From: an uncultured Eubacteriales bacterium
Lineage (GTDB): Bacteria > Bacillota > Clostridia > Lachnospirales > Lachnospiraceae
Direction of reading: 5' to 3'
Assembly: GCA_902783795.1 (NCBI GenBank)
Contig: CACZSO010000211.1
Location: forward strand, 1 to 5,085
DNA length: 5,085 nt
Part shown: positions 1 to 5,085 of the stretch, piece after piece
How positions within the stretch are numbered: the stretch's first letter is position 1
Layout of the letters: the number at the start of each line of letters is the position of its first letter
Program-made: the position numbers and the translations under genes
The notes under the pieces: model-generated
Database searches by the model: none
Told to the model about the DNA's origin: nothing
Seen by the model: only the letters and a program-made list of their open reading frames with translations

Positions 1-171
1 ATCTCGAGGACAGCTTGATCAGTATGCTTCATTCATGGACTGAGTTTTCGTAAATAGGCACCACCTGCTCGTCTGAAAAAGAAACGCGCCATAATACATG
101 TGTCTACACCGTACGTAGTATGTCATTTGAAGAATTTCTCGGGCACCCCTTCCAGCCCACTCCGCCCCGTT
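1..171. other. Non-coding stretch, no gene supported
   Basis: No convincing gene is visible here. All three plus-strand frames close early. Frame 3 stays open from the window edge to a TAA at 51-53 and frame 2 to a TGA at 41-43, so either could be the last 13 to 16 codons of a gene entering from the left, but the stretch is too short to decide. On the minus strand a 24-codon open stretch (stop to stop, about 30-110) reads rather protein-like but has no ATG and no ribosome binding site. A CATAAT hexamer at 90-95 resembles a -10 element but has no matching -35. The promoter of the structured element downstream should lie here, but I cannot place it. Confidence 0.5.
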
Positions 172-318
172 AAAGGGAACATATAGTACTTCTCCGGGAG
201 TGTGTCCGGTCTCGGTACTTAGCGAGGCAAACCCTTAGGGTGAAGGCGAGCTTACGTGCCGTTAGGGCACCGGACCCAAGCGGAAGCGCCTCCCGGAGAA
301 GTACTATATGCTCCCCTT
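172..318 (+). ncRNA. Candidate structured non-coding RNA, possibly raiA-like
   Basis: Bases 180-200 and 290-310 form a perfect 21-bp inverted repeat. Pairing continues outward with two mismatches to about 172 and 318. Inside the closing stem lie local hairpins: CTCG/CGAG at 211-214 and 223-226, ACCC-TTA-GGGT at 231-241, and GTGCC-GTTAG-GGCAC at 256-270. GTCCG at 204-208 can also pair with CGGAC at 271-275, closing the three hairpins into a multi-branch junction. A small GCG/CGC hairpin fits at 280-289. This nested design is typical of large bacterial structured RNAs and not of a protein gene. The size and fold make the raiA RNA family (common in Firmicutes) my first guess, from memory and not from an alignment. 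The plus strand is assumed because the neighbours run that way; inverted repeats alone do not fix strand. No poly-T tract follows, so the 3' end is unclear and the RNA may continue into the repeat array. A MITE-type element is the main alternative. Confidence 0.55.
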
Positions 319-337
319 GGCAGGTACACACACTGAA

Positions 338-525
338 ATGGAGGCCACGTACAGCAGCGAGGCCAGTAAGTAGAGGGGCGGCCATGTACAGTAGAAAGGC
401 CGGTATGCAAAGAGGAGGCCACTTACACTATCGAGGCCAGTAAGTAGAGTGGAAGCCACGTACACTACCGGGGCCAGTAAGTAGAGTGGAGGCCATGCAC
501 AGCAGTGGAGGCCACATACAGCAGG
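338..525. repeat. 37-bp two-part tandem repeat, ten half-units
   Basis: The core GGCCA, or a one-base variant, starts at 343, 361, 380, 398, 417, 435, 454, 472, 491 and 510, so spacings alternate 18 and 19. Two half-unit types alternate. Type A reads about TGGAGGCCACGTACAGCAG (343, 380, 417, 454, 491, 510) and type B about CGAGGCCAGTAAGTAGAG (361, 398, 435, 472). Each type recurs at exactly 37 bases; only the last step (491 to 510) joins two A units. The period is not a multiple of three, which argues against a repeated peptide. Some junctions form short hairpins of GTGG, a 3-base loop and CCAC or CCAT (449-459, 486-496, 505-515). The unit at 398 has drifted most. The array starts about 20 bases after the structured element and ends about 19 bases before the argR -35. 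It could be part of a long RNA or a DNA array for a binding protein; its function is unknown to me. Confidence 0.85.
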
Positions 526-543
526 GAGGATGCGAAGTGCCTC

Positions 544-572
544 TTGACAGTAGGGGTGGTTTATGTTAGATT
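544..572 (+). promoter_or_regulatory. Sigma-A-type promoter of argR
   Basis: A perfect -35 hexamer TTGACA (544-549) is followed after 17 bases by TAGATT (567-572), which matches the -10 consensus at four of six positions. A TG one base before the -10 (564-565) makes it an extended -10, which compensates for the weaker hexamer. The predicted start point is near 579, giving a leader of about 40 bases before the argR ATG. Confidence 0.8.
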
Positions 573-585
573 TTATTTAATGTAA

Positions 586-599
586 TGGATTTTATTCCA
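586..599 (+). promoter_or_regulatory. Candidate ARG box (ArgR operator)
   Basis: TGGATTTTATTCCA is an imperfect palindrome matching 11 of 14 positions of the ArgR operator core TGAATwwwwATTCA. A second, weaker match (10 of 14) lies at 567-580 over the -10 and start point. Both share the exact 9-mer GATTTTATT, at 569-577 and 588-596, 19 bases apart. Paired boxes at the promoter of the repressor's own gene are the usual layout for ArgR autoregulation. The inference rests on consensus matching in an AT-rich leader, where chance matches are easier. Confidence 0.5.
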
Positions 600-620
600 A
601 AAGGGAGAAAATAAAAGGAT

Positions 621-1103
621 ATGGCGAGAAAAAAGACCACGGAGGATCTAAATAAGGCTTCACGTTGGGAAATGATCCTGAAACTGATCTCTCAGAGAGA
701 CATTTCCACCCAGAAAGCCCTGGCTGAGGCATTGGATGAATATGGCTTCGACGTAGCCCAGGCTACCTTGTCGAGAGACATCAAAGAACTGCACCTGGTA
801 AAAGTCGTAAAAAGCAACGGCGTGTACGCATACCAGACCGCAGGAAAGACCGAAAACCGGGAAGCATCATCCCAGTTCTACCAACTGTTTAAGAACTCAG
901 TAAAACAGGTGGACAATGTGCTGAACCAGGTGGTGATCCATACTTCTACCGGCATGGCTCAGGCAGTCTGCGCCGCCTTTGACGGCATGGAATTTGAAGG
1001 CGTGTTAGGCACCATCGCCGGGGACGACACCATCCTGCTCATCACCCGTGATGAACAGGCAGCATCTATAGTGGCAAAACAGCTGAGAGAGATTCCGGAT
1101 TAA
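621..1103 (+). CDS. argR: Arginine repressor ArgR/AhrC
   Basis: This 160-residue protein has the full length and two-domain plan of ArgR, a hexameric regulator that uses L-arginine as corepressor to control arginine biosynthesis and catabolism genes. The N-terminal winged helix-turn-helix covers about residues 13-75, with the recognition motif ATLSRDIKEL at 48-57, including the DNA-contacting Ser51-Arg52. The C-terminal oligomerisation and arginine-binding domain covers about 85-156, with the signature GTIAGDDTI at 130-138; Asp135-Asp136 are the expected arginine contacts. The ATG at 621 is preceded by AGGGAG (602-607) at a rather long 13-base spacing. An upstream in-frame ATG at 585 is closed by a TAA, which fixes this start. 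It has its own promoter and terminator. It is not beside recN or nadK, the usual clostridial argR neighbours, and carries about ten extra polar residues at the N-terminus, so it may be a second ArgR paralogue; that part is inference. Confidence 0.95.
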   Translation: MARKKTTEDLNKASRWEMILKLISQRDISTQKALAEALDEYGFDVAQATLSRDIKELHLVKVVKSNGVYAYQTAGKTENREASSQFYQLFKNSVKQVDNVLNQVVIHTSTGMAQAVCAAFDGMEFEGVLGTIAGDDTILLITRDEQAASIVAKQLREIPD

Positions 1104-1119
1104 GACACTTTCAAGCAGG

Positions 1120-1153
1120 TTAAAGAGCTTCGGCACATGCCGGAGCTCTTTAA
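1120..1153 (+). terminator. Intrinsic terminator after argR
   Basis: A 16-bp stem, 1120-1135 with 1138-1153, contains one G-T wobble. Its core GAGCTTCGGCA pairs with TGCCGGAGCTC around a tight tip. The 3' arm ends in TTTAA and continues TATCT, so the T-tract is short, but the stem is strong. It starts 17 bases after the argR stop codon. The A/T-rich arms are symmetric, so it may also stop transcription coming from the other strand. Confidence 0.8.
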
Positions 1154-1159
1154 TATCTG

Positions 1160-1188
1160 GTGACAGAAAGCGGAATCTGTGCTATGAT
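1160..1188 (+). promoter_or_regulatory. Sigma-A-type promoter of the Nudix-cysE gene run
   Basis: GTGACA (1160-1165, five of six) and TATGAT (1183-1188, five of six) are separated by exactly 17 bases. The -35 begins seven bases after the argR terminator stem, so the two transcription units are separated very compactly. The expected start point is about 1194-1196, only two to four bases before the Nudix ATG at 1198, which implies an almost leaderless transcript. Confidence 0.75.
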
Positions 1189-1197
1189 AATAAAGCT

Positions 1198-1656
1198 ATG
1201 ATCGATACAACACTTTGCTATATTGAAAAAGATAATAAGATCCTGCTGATGTACCGCAACAAAAAAGAAAACGACCTGAACGAAGGAAAATGGATAGGGG
1301 TCGGCGGAAAACGGGAAGAGGGAGAGACCCCGGAAGAATGCGTAAAGCGGGAGACCTTTGAAGAAACGGGACTGATCCTGAATTCCGTACATTTCTACGG
1401 CATCATCCACTTCAGAAATGACAGATACGAAGCAGAAGAAATGTACCTGTACAGCAGTGATGATTTCTCCGGGGAACTTTTGGAGAACTGTGCGGAGGGT
1501 GAGCTGCGCTGGGTCCCGAAGGAAGAAATATTGTCCTATCCAACCTGGGAAGGGGACCGGTATTTCCTGACCAGGATGCTGGAAGGGGAACAGGAGATCG
1601 AACTCACCCTTGTTTACGAAAATGATAAACTGACACAAGTCATAAATCACCGTTAG
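1198..1656 (+). CDS. Nudix hydrolase (MutT-like, probable 8-oxo-dGTP diphosphatase)
   Basis: This 152-residue cytosolic protein has a clear Nudix box at residues 37-59, GKREEGE then seven residues then RETFEETGL, containing the metal-binding Glu52, Glu55 and Glu56. Thr53 sits where the pattern usually has a hydrophobic residue; the rest is canonical. The N-terminus TTLCYIEKDNKILLMYR and the segment EGKWIGVGGK resemble Firmicute proteins annotated as 8-oxo-dGTP diphosphatase, which hydrolyse oxidised or other nucleoside triphosphates to monophosphate and pyrophosphate. Substrate cannot be read from sequence. The ATG at 1198 is chosen because the conserved N-terminal strand begins there; an ATG at 1184 is in another frame and soon stops. 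No Shine-Dalgarno sequence precedes it, and the promoter lies immediately upstream, so initiation is probably leaderless or nearly so. It heads a run of six co-directional genes, 14 bases before cysE. Confidence 0.92.
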   Translation: MIDTTLCYIEKDNKILLMYRNKKENDLNEGKWIGVGGKREEGETPEECVKRETFEETGLILNSVHFYGIIHFRNDRYEAEEMYLYSSDDFSGELLENCAEGELRWVPKEEILSYPTWEGDRYFLTRMLEGEQEIELTLVYENDKLTQVINHR

Positions 1657-1670
1657 AAAGCGTTAAAACT

Positions 1671-2489
<819 letters not shown>

Positions 2490-2500
2490 AAGAGACAGCT

Positions 2501-3172
2501 ATGATCCTGGAAGGCAGAAATTGTGAAGTTTATACACAAGGAAGCGGCGGTCCCGTGTTTTTCCTGGGAACAGGAGTGCGGGAGGATCCCCATGAGCCGA
2601 TCCTGGAGTATGTGCGGCAGATGCGGCCCAAAGAGGAGGACTATACCCTCTTTGTATATACCTGCGAAGACTGGGGCAGAGATTATTCCCCCTGGAAAGC
2701 AGATACGCCCAACGGTGAACATTTTGAGGGCGGCGCGGCAGAGACACTGAAATTCTTGACAGAGACCGCGGTTCCCTATGTGAAAGAACATCTGGAGACT
2801 AACGGACGGTTCTATACCCTGGGTTATTCGCTGTCGGCGCTGTTTGCCCTGTATGCGCTGTATCAGACAGATGTGCTGGCCGGATGCGCCTGTGTCTCCG
2901 GGTCCTTATGGTTTCCGCAGTTTATGGAATATACGGAAGAACATCGGCCTGCAGAAGGCGTGAAGGTGTATCTTAGTCTGGGCGGGAAAGAATCGAACAG
3001 TAAAGATCCTCTGATGAAGACCGTGGGAGACTGTTATAAGACCATGGAACGGCGGCTGAAACAGGAGCCTCACGCGGAGCGTGTCATTTATGAAATGAAT
3101 CCGGGCGGCCATTTCGGAGATTCAGGAAAACGGATGGCGAAAGGGATCGTCTGGCTTTTGAATAATCAATGA
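2501..3172 (+). CDS. Putative alpha/beta-hydrolase esterase
   Basis: This 223-residue protein has an alpha/beta-hydrolase look and may belong to the esterase D-like group; no signal peptide or membrane segment is seen, so it is probably cytosolic. The nucleophile elbow is GYSLSA at 108-113, with Ser110 as likely nucleophile; the last Gly of GxSxG is replaced by Ser. His204 in NPGGHFGDSG fits the catalytic histidine. The acid may lie in the GGKESNSKD region (161-169). The motif DWGRDYSPW at 57-65 fits the substrate pocket side. Substrate is unknown. The start is uncertain. The ATG at 2501 has AGGAG at 2482-2486, a long 14 bases away, plus a weaker AAAGAG nearer. An in-frame GTG at 2486 overlaps the cysE stop and would add five residues. 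A start at 2435 would overlap cysE by 55 bases and is unlikely. It ends in tandem stops TGA TAA. Confidence 0.8.
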   Translation: MILEGRNCEVYTQGSGGPVFFLGTGVREDPHEPILEYVRQMRPKEEDYTLFVYTCEDWGRDYSPWKADTPNGEHFEGGAAETLKFLTETAVPYVKEHLETNGRFYTLGYSLSALFALYALYQTDVLAGCACVSGSLWFPQFMEYTEEHRPAEGVKVYLSLGGKESNSKDPLMKTVGDCYKTMERRLKQEPHAERVIYEMNPGGHFGDSGKRMAKGIVWLLNNQ

Positions 3173-3173
3173 T

Positions 3174-3180
3174 AAGGAGA
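3174..3180 (+). promoter_or_regulatory. Ribosome binding site of the cyclophilin gene
   Basis: AAGGAGA lies six bases before the ATG at 3187 and overlaps the second of two tandem stop codons of the upstream gene. It is one of the two strong Shine-Dalgarno sequences in the six-gene run, suggesting independent, efficient initiation here. Confidence 0.85.
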
Positions 3181-3186
3181 TAAAAC

Positions 3187-3663
3187 ATGAAGACATTTGT
3201 GATCGAGATGGAAAACGGCGCTAAGATGACAGGCGAGCTTTACGATGAGATCGCGCCTATCAGTGCGGCTAACTTTGAAAAACTGGCAAACGAAGGCTTT
3301 TATGACGGCCTGATCTTCCACCGGGTCATCCCCGGCTTCATGATCCAGGGCGGCGACCCTGACGGCATGGGCACCGGCGGCCCCGGCTACACCATTAAGG
3401 GTGAATTTACGTCTAATGGCTGGAAGAATGATCTGAAGCATGAGCGGGGCGTCTTGTCTATGGCCAGGGCCATGGATCCTGATTCCGCCGGCTCTCAGTT
3501 CTTTATCATGGTGGAGGCCGCCCCTCACCTGGATGGAAGCTATGCCGCTTTCGGCAAAGTGCTCACCGGGATGGAGGAAGCTGACAGGATCGTCAATGCG
3601 CCCAGAAACCGCCGCGATAAACCCTTAGAGCCTCAGGTCATCAAGACCATCCGGGTAGAATAA
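3187..3663 (+). CDS. ppiB: Peptidyl-prolyl cis-trans isomerase, cyclophilin type
   Basis: This 158-residue protein is a single cyclophilin domain, which speeds cis-trans isomerisation of X-Pro bonds during protein folding. The active-site block FHRVIPGFMIQGGD at 44-57 holds the catalytic Arg46 with Phe51, Met52 and Gln54. The second block LSMARAMDPDSAGSQFFIM at 90-108 holds Gln104 and Phe106, and HLDGSYAAFGKV at 114-125 closes the site. The human CypA Trp121 position is His114 here, as in many bacterial cyclophilins, which usually goes with weak cyclosporin binding. There is no signal peptide or lipobox, so it is cytosolic. The ATG at 3187 is fixed by the strong ribosome binding site and by the conserved N-terminal strand KTFVIEMENG. 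The next gene begins three bases after its stop. The symbol follows common use for small bacterial cyclophilins and does not prove orthology. Confidence 0.95.
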   Translation: MKTFVIEMENGAKMTGELYDEIAPISAANFEKLANEGFYDGLIFHRVIPGFMIQGGDPDGMGTGGPGYTIKGEFTSNGWKNDLKHERGVLSMARAMDPDSAGSQFFIMVEAAPHLDGSYAAFGKVLTGMEEADRIVNAPRNRRDKPLEPQVIKTIRVE

Positions 3664-3666
3664 GGC

Positions 3667-4233
3667 ATGGCGAAACGGTCGATGAAGCCCGGGAACATGC
3701 TGTATCCGGTCCCGGCAGTGCTGGTCAGCGCCAGAGGAGAAGATGGAAAGAGTGACCTGATGACGGCCGCCTGGGCCGGGACGGTGTGCTCGGATCCGCC
3801 TATGCTTTCTGTCAGTATAAAGAAGTCGCGGCTGACCCATCAGCTGATCTCAGAAACCGGGGAATTCGTGGTAAATCTTACTACGGAGCCCATGATAAAG
3901 GGCGTGGACCTGTGCGGCGTGCTTTCCGGACGGGACGTCAATAAGTGGGAGATGGCTGGTTTTCATGAGGAAAAGGCTCAGAAAGTCTCAGCGCCTCTTG
4001 TAAAAGAAAGCCCGGTCAATATCGAATGCCGGGTGAGACAGGTGCTGGAATTAGGCTCTCACGATATGTTCATCGGTGAAGTGGTTTCTGTGTGCGCAGA
4101 TGAGCAGTATTTTGATGAAAAGGACCGGTTTGATATGGACCGGTGCCGGCTGATCGCCTATTCCCACGGAGAATACCGGGCCCTGGGAAAGATCCTGGGT
4201 ACCTTCGGTTATTCCGTGAGGAAGAAAAAATAA
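3667..4233 (+). CDS. Flavin reductase-like FMN-binding protein (DIM6/NTAB, flavoredoxin type)
   Basis: This 188-residue protein fits the flavin reductase-like split-barrel family, whose members bind FMN and act as NAD(P)H:flavin reductases or flavoredoxin-like electron carriers. Visible family features are NMLYPVPAVLVSARGEDGK at 10-28, then the segment DLMTAAWAGTVCSDPPMLSV at 30-49, which fits the flavin site, then GEFVVNLTTE at 65-74 and GSHDMFIGEVVSV at 130-142 near the second half-barrel. The C-terminus is basic (RKKK). No signal peptide is seen. Its electron donor and partner cannot be told from sequence. The ATG at 3667 comes three bases after the cyclophilin stop with only a poor TAAGG next to it, so translation is probably coupled. 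An ATG at 3682 (residue 6) is a reasonable alternative start because conservation seems to begin at KPGNMLYP. Confidence 0.88.
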   Translation: MAKRSMKPGNMLYPVPAVLVSARGEDGKSDLMTAAWAGTVCSDPPMLSVSIKKSRLTHQLISETGEFVVNLTTEPMIKGVDLCGVLSGRDVNKWEMAGFHEEKAQKVSAPLVKESPVNIECRVRQVLELGSHDMFIGEVVSVCADEQYFDEKDRFDMDRCRLIAYSHGEYRALGKILGTFGYSVRKKK

Positions 4234-4263
4234 GCTGTTTGCAGGAATATAGGTTTCTGCAGT

Positions 4264-4270
4264 GAAGGAG
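4264..4270 (+). promoter_or_regulatory. Ribosome binding site of the M42 peptidase gene
   Basis: GAAGGAG sits five bases before the ATG at 4276 and decides the start of the last gene. The 42-base gap before this gene is the largest within the run; I see no promoter or terminator in it. Confidence 0.85.
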
Positions 4271-4275
4271 TTTAT

Positions 4276-5085
4276 ATGTCATTAGAAAAGTATACAGAAT
4301 TTGCGGTCCAAAAGACCATGGAACTGCTGGCCATCGACAGCCCCACCGGCTATACGAAGGAGGCGGCTTCCTGGGTATGTCAGGAATTTACCTCCCTGGG
4401 CTTTCAGGCTGAGATCACGAAAAAGGGCGGCGTCCTGATCGATCTGGGCGGCCGTGATGTAAATGATGCTTTGTTTTTAGAAGCCCATACAGATACCCTG
4501 GGCGGCATGGTGGCAGAAGTGAAGAGCAACGGCCGTCTGAGGATCACCCCTTTAGGCGGCATGAGGGCAGAGAATGGAGAAGCGGAGAATGTACGGGTGC
4601 GTACCCGTGACGGAAAAGTCTATGACGGGACCCTGCAGCTCATCAATGCCTCTGTCCATGTAAATTTGAAATACGGAGACACCAAGCGGTCTTTTGACAC
4701 CACGGAAGTGGTGCTGGATGAGGATGTAAAGAGTGCGGAAGACACGGAAGCCTTAGGCATAGCCGTGGGCGATATCGTATGCTTTGACCCGCGGTCTGTC
4801 GTGACATCGTCCGGCTATATCAAGAGCCGGTTTCTGGATGATAAACTGTCGGTAGGCATTATTCTGGGATTGGCGAAGTATATGGCAGAAGAAAAGATCG
4901 TGCCGGAACGCAAGGCCTATGCCCATATAACGGTGTATGAAGAAGTGGGCCATGGAGGCAGCGGTTCCGTACCGGAAGGTGTGACGGAAGCCATCTCCGT
5001 GGATATGGGCTGTGTAGGCGAGGGTCTGAAATGTACGGAAAAAGATGTGTCTATCTGTGTGAAAGATTCCGGCGGACCTTACAGC
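4276..5085 (+). CDS. M42 family metallopeptidase (glutamyl aminopeptidase-like), 3' end missing
   Basis: The frame is open from the ATG to the window edge, giving the first 270 residues with no stop. The protein matches M42 co-catalytic metallo-aminopeptidases, which usually are about 340-360 residues, so roughly 70-90 residues lie outside. Metal-site motifs are in the expected order: EAHTDTLGGMV with His71, RFLDDKLSVG with Asp188-Asp189 bridging the metals, YEEVGHGGSG with Glu222 (likely general base) and Glu223, and SVDMG with Asp243. The final histidine ligand should be beyond the window. Residues from about 75 to 175 form the inserted beta domain of the family. M42 enzymes form large tetrahedral cytosolic assemblies that trim peptides released by other proteases. 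The EEVGH sequence differs from the EEVGLRGA of classic PepA-like members, so the subfamily and substrate are open. The start is fixed by the strong ribosome binding site. An M20 peptidase is a less likely alternative. Confidence 0.92.
   Translation, partial: MSLEKYTEFAVQKTMELLAIDSPTGYTKEAASWVCQEFTSLGFQAEITKKGGVLIDLGGRDVNDALFLEAHTDTLGGMVAEVKSNGRLRITPLGGMRAENGEAENVRVRTRDGKVYDGTLQLINASVHVNLKYGDTKRSFDTTEVVLDEDVKSAEDTEALGIAVGDIVCFDPRSVVTSSGYIKSRFLDDKLSVGIILGLAKYMAEEKIVPERKAYAHITVYEEVGHGGSGSVPEGVTEAISVDMGCVGEGLKCTEKDVSICVKDSGGPYS

Noticed and set aside
1..53. C-terminal end of an upstream gene on the plus strand
   Set aside because: Two frames are open to stops at 43 and 53, but 13 to 16 codons are too few to choose between them or to recognise a family.
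30..110. Minus-strand stretch of 24 codons with a protein-like sequence (RVSFSDEQVVPIYENSVHE)
   Set aside because: It is bounded by stops on both sides and has no ATG or ribosome binding site. It could be a gene remnant, but nothing supports that.
180..310. MITE or insertion-sequence remnant with 21-bp terminal inverted repeats
   Set aside because: No target-site duplication flanks the repeats, pairing continues past the ends with mismatches, and the interior folds into nested hairpins, which fits a structured RNA better. Not fully excluded without a genome search.
170..385. 71-codon minus-strand open frame over the same region
   Set aside because: It mirrors the inverted repeat and the array; there is no promoter, ribosome binding site or recognisable domain.
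240..443. 67-codon plus-strand open frame across the structured element and repeats
   Set aside because: It has no ribosome binding site, its composition follows the hairpins and repeats, and the 37-bp period shifts frame at each copy, so no repeated peptide is maintained.
338..525. CRISPR array
   Set aside because: Repeat units are contiguous half-units with no unique spacers, and no cas gene is in the window.
1150..1650. 166-codon minus-strand open frame opposite the Nudix gene
   Set aside because: It is antisense to a clear Nudix domain and runs into the argR terminator; shadow frame.

Overview
The window looks like chromosomal DNA of a Clostridia-type Firmicute, plausibly a gut Lachnospiraceae. 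This is inferred from the proteins (an ArgR/AhrC-type repressor, an EpsC/CysE-type serine acetyltransferase, a small cyclophilin, an M42 peptidase), purine-rich AAGGAG-like ribosome binding sites, sigma-A-type promoters and mid-range GC coding sequence. No species can be named from sequence alone.

Layout. Bases 1-620 contain no supportable protein gene, yet they are not featureless. At about 172-318 there is a long closing stem, including a perfect 21-bp inverted repeat, that encloses several small hairpins. This is the signature of a structured non-coding RNA; the raiA RNA family is my best guess, unverified. It is followed at about 338-525 by ten copies of a GGCCA-centred element whose spacing alternates 18 and 19 bases. 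This makes a 37-bp two-part tandem repeat that ends just before the argR promoter. The argR promoter has an almost ideal -35, an extended -10 and an ARG-box-like palindrome between the start site and the ribosome binding site, suggesting autoregulation.

argR (621-1103) appears to be its own transcription unit, closed by a strong hairpin at 1120-1153. A second good promoter at 1160-1188 follows at once. Its predicted start point is only a few bases before the ATG of a Nudix hydrolase gene, so that gene may be translated from a nearly leaderless mRNA.

From 1198 to the window end six genes run in one direction with gaps of 3 to 42 bases: Nudix hydrolase, serine O-acetyltransferase (cysE), a putative alpha/beta-hydrolase esterase, a cytosolic cyclophilin, a flavin-reductase-like FMN protein and an M42 aminopeptidase cut by the window edge. 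They look like one operon of general metabolic and housekeeping enzymes (cysteine precursor synthesis, nucleotide clean-up, protein folding, peptide turnover, redox). No single pathway clearly unites them, and no cysK partner of cysE is in view.

The most interesting part is the non-coding block at 172-525: a candidate structured RNA joined to an unusually regular repeat array. The genes downstream are ordinary.
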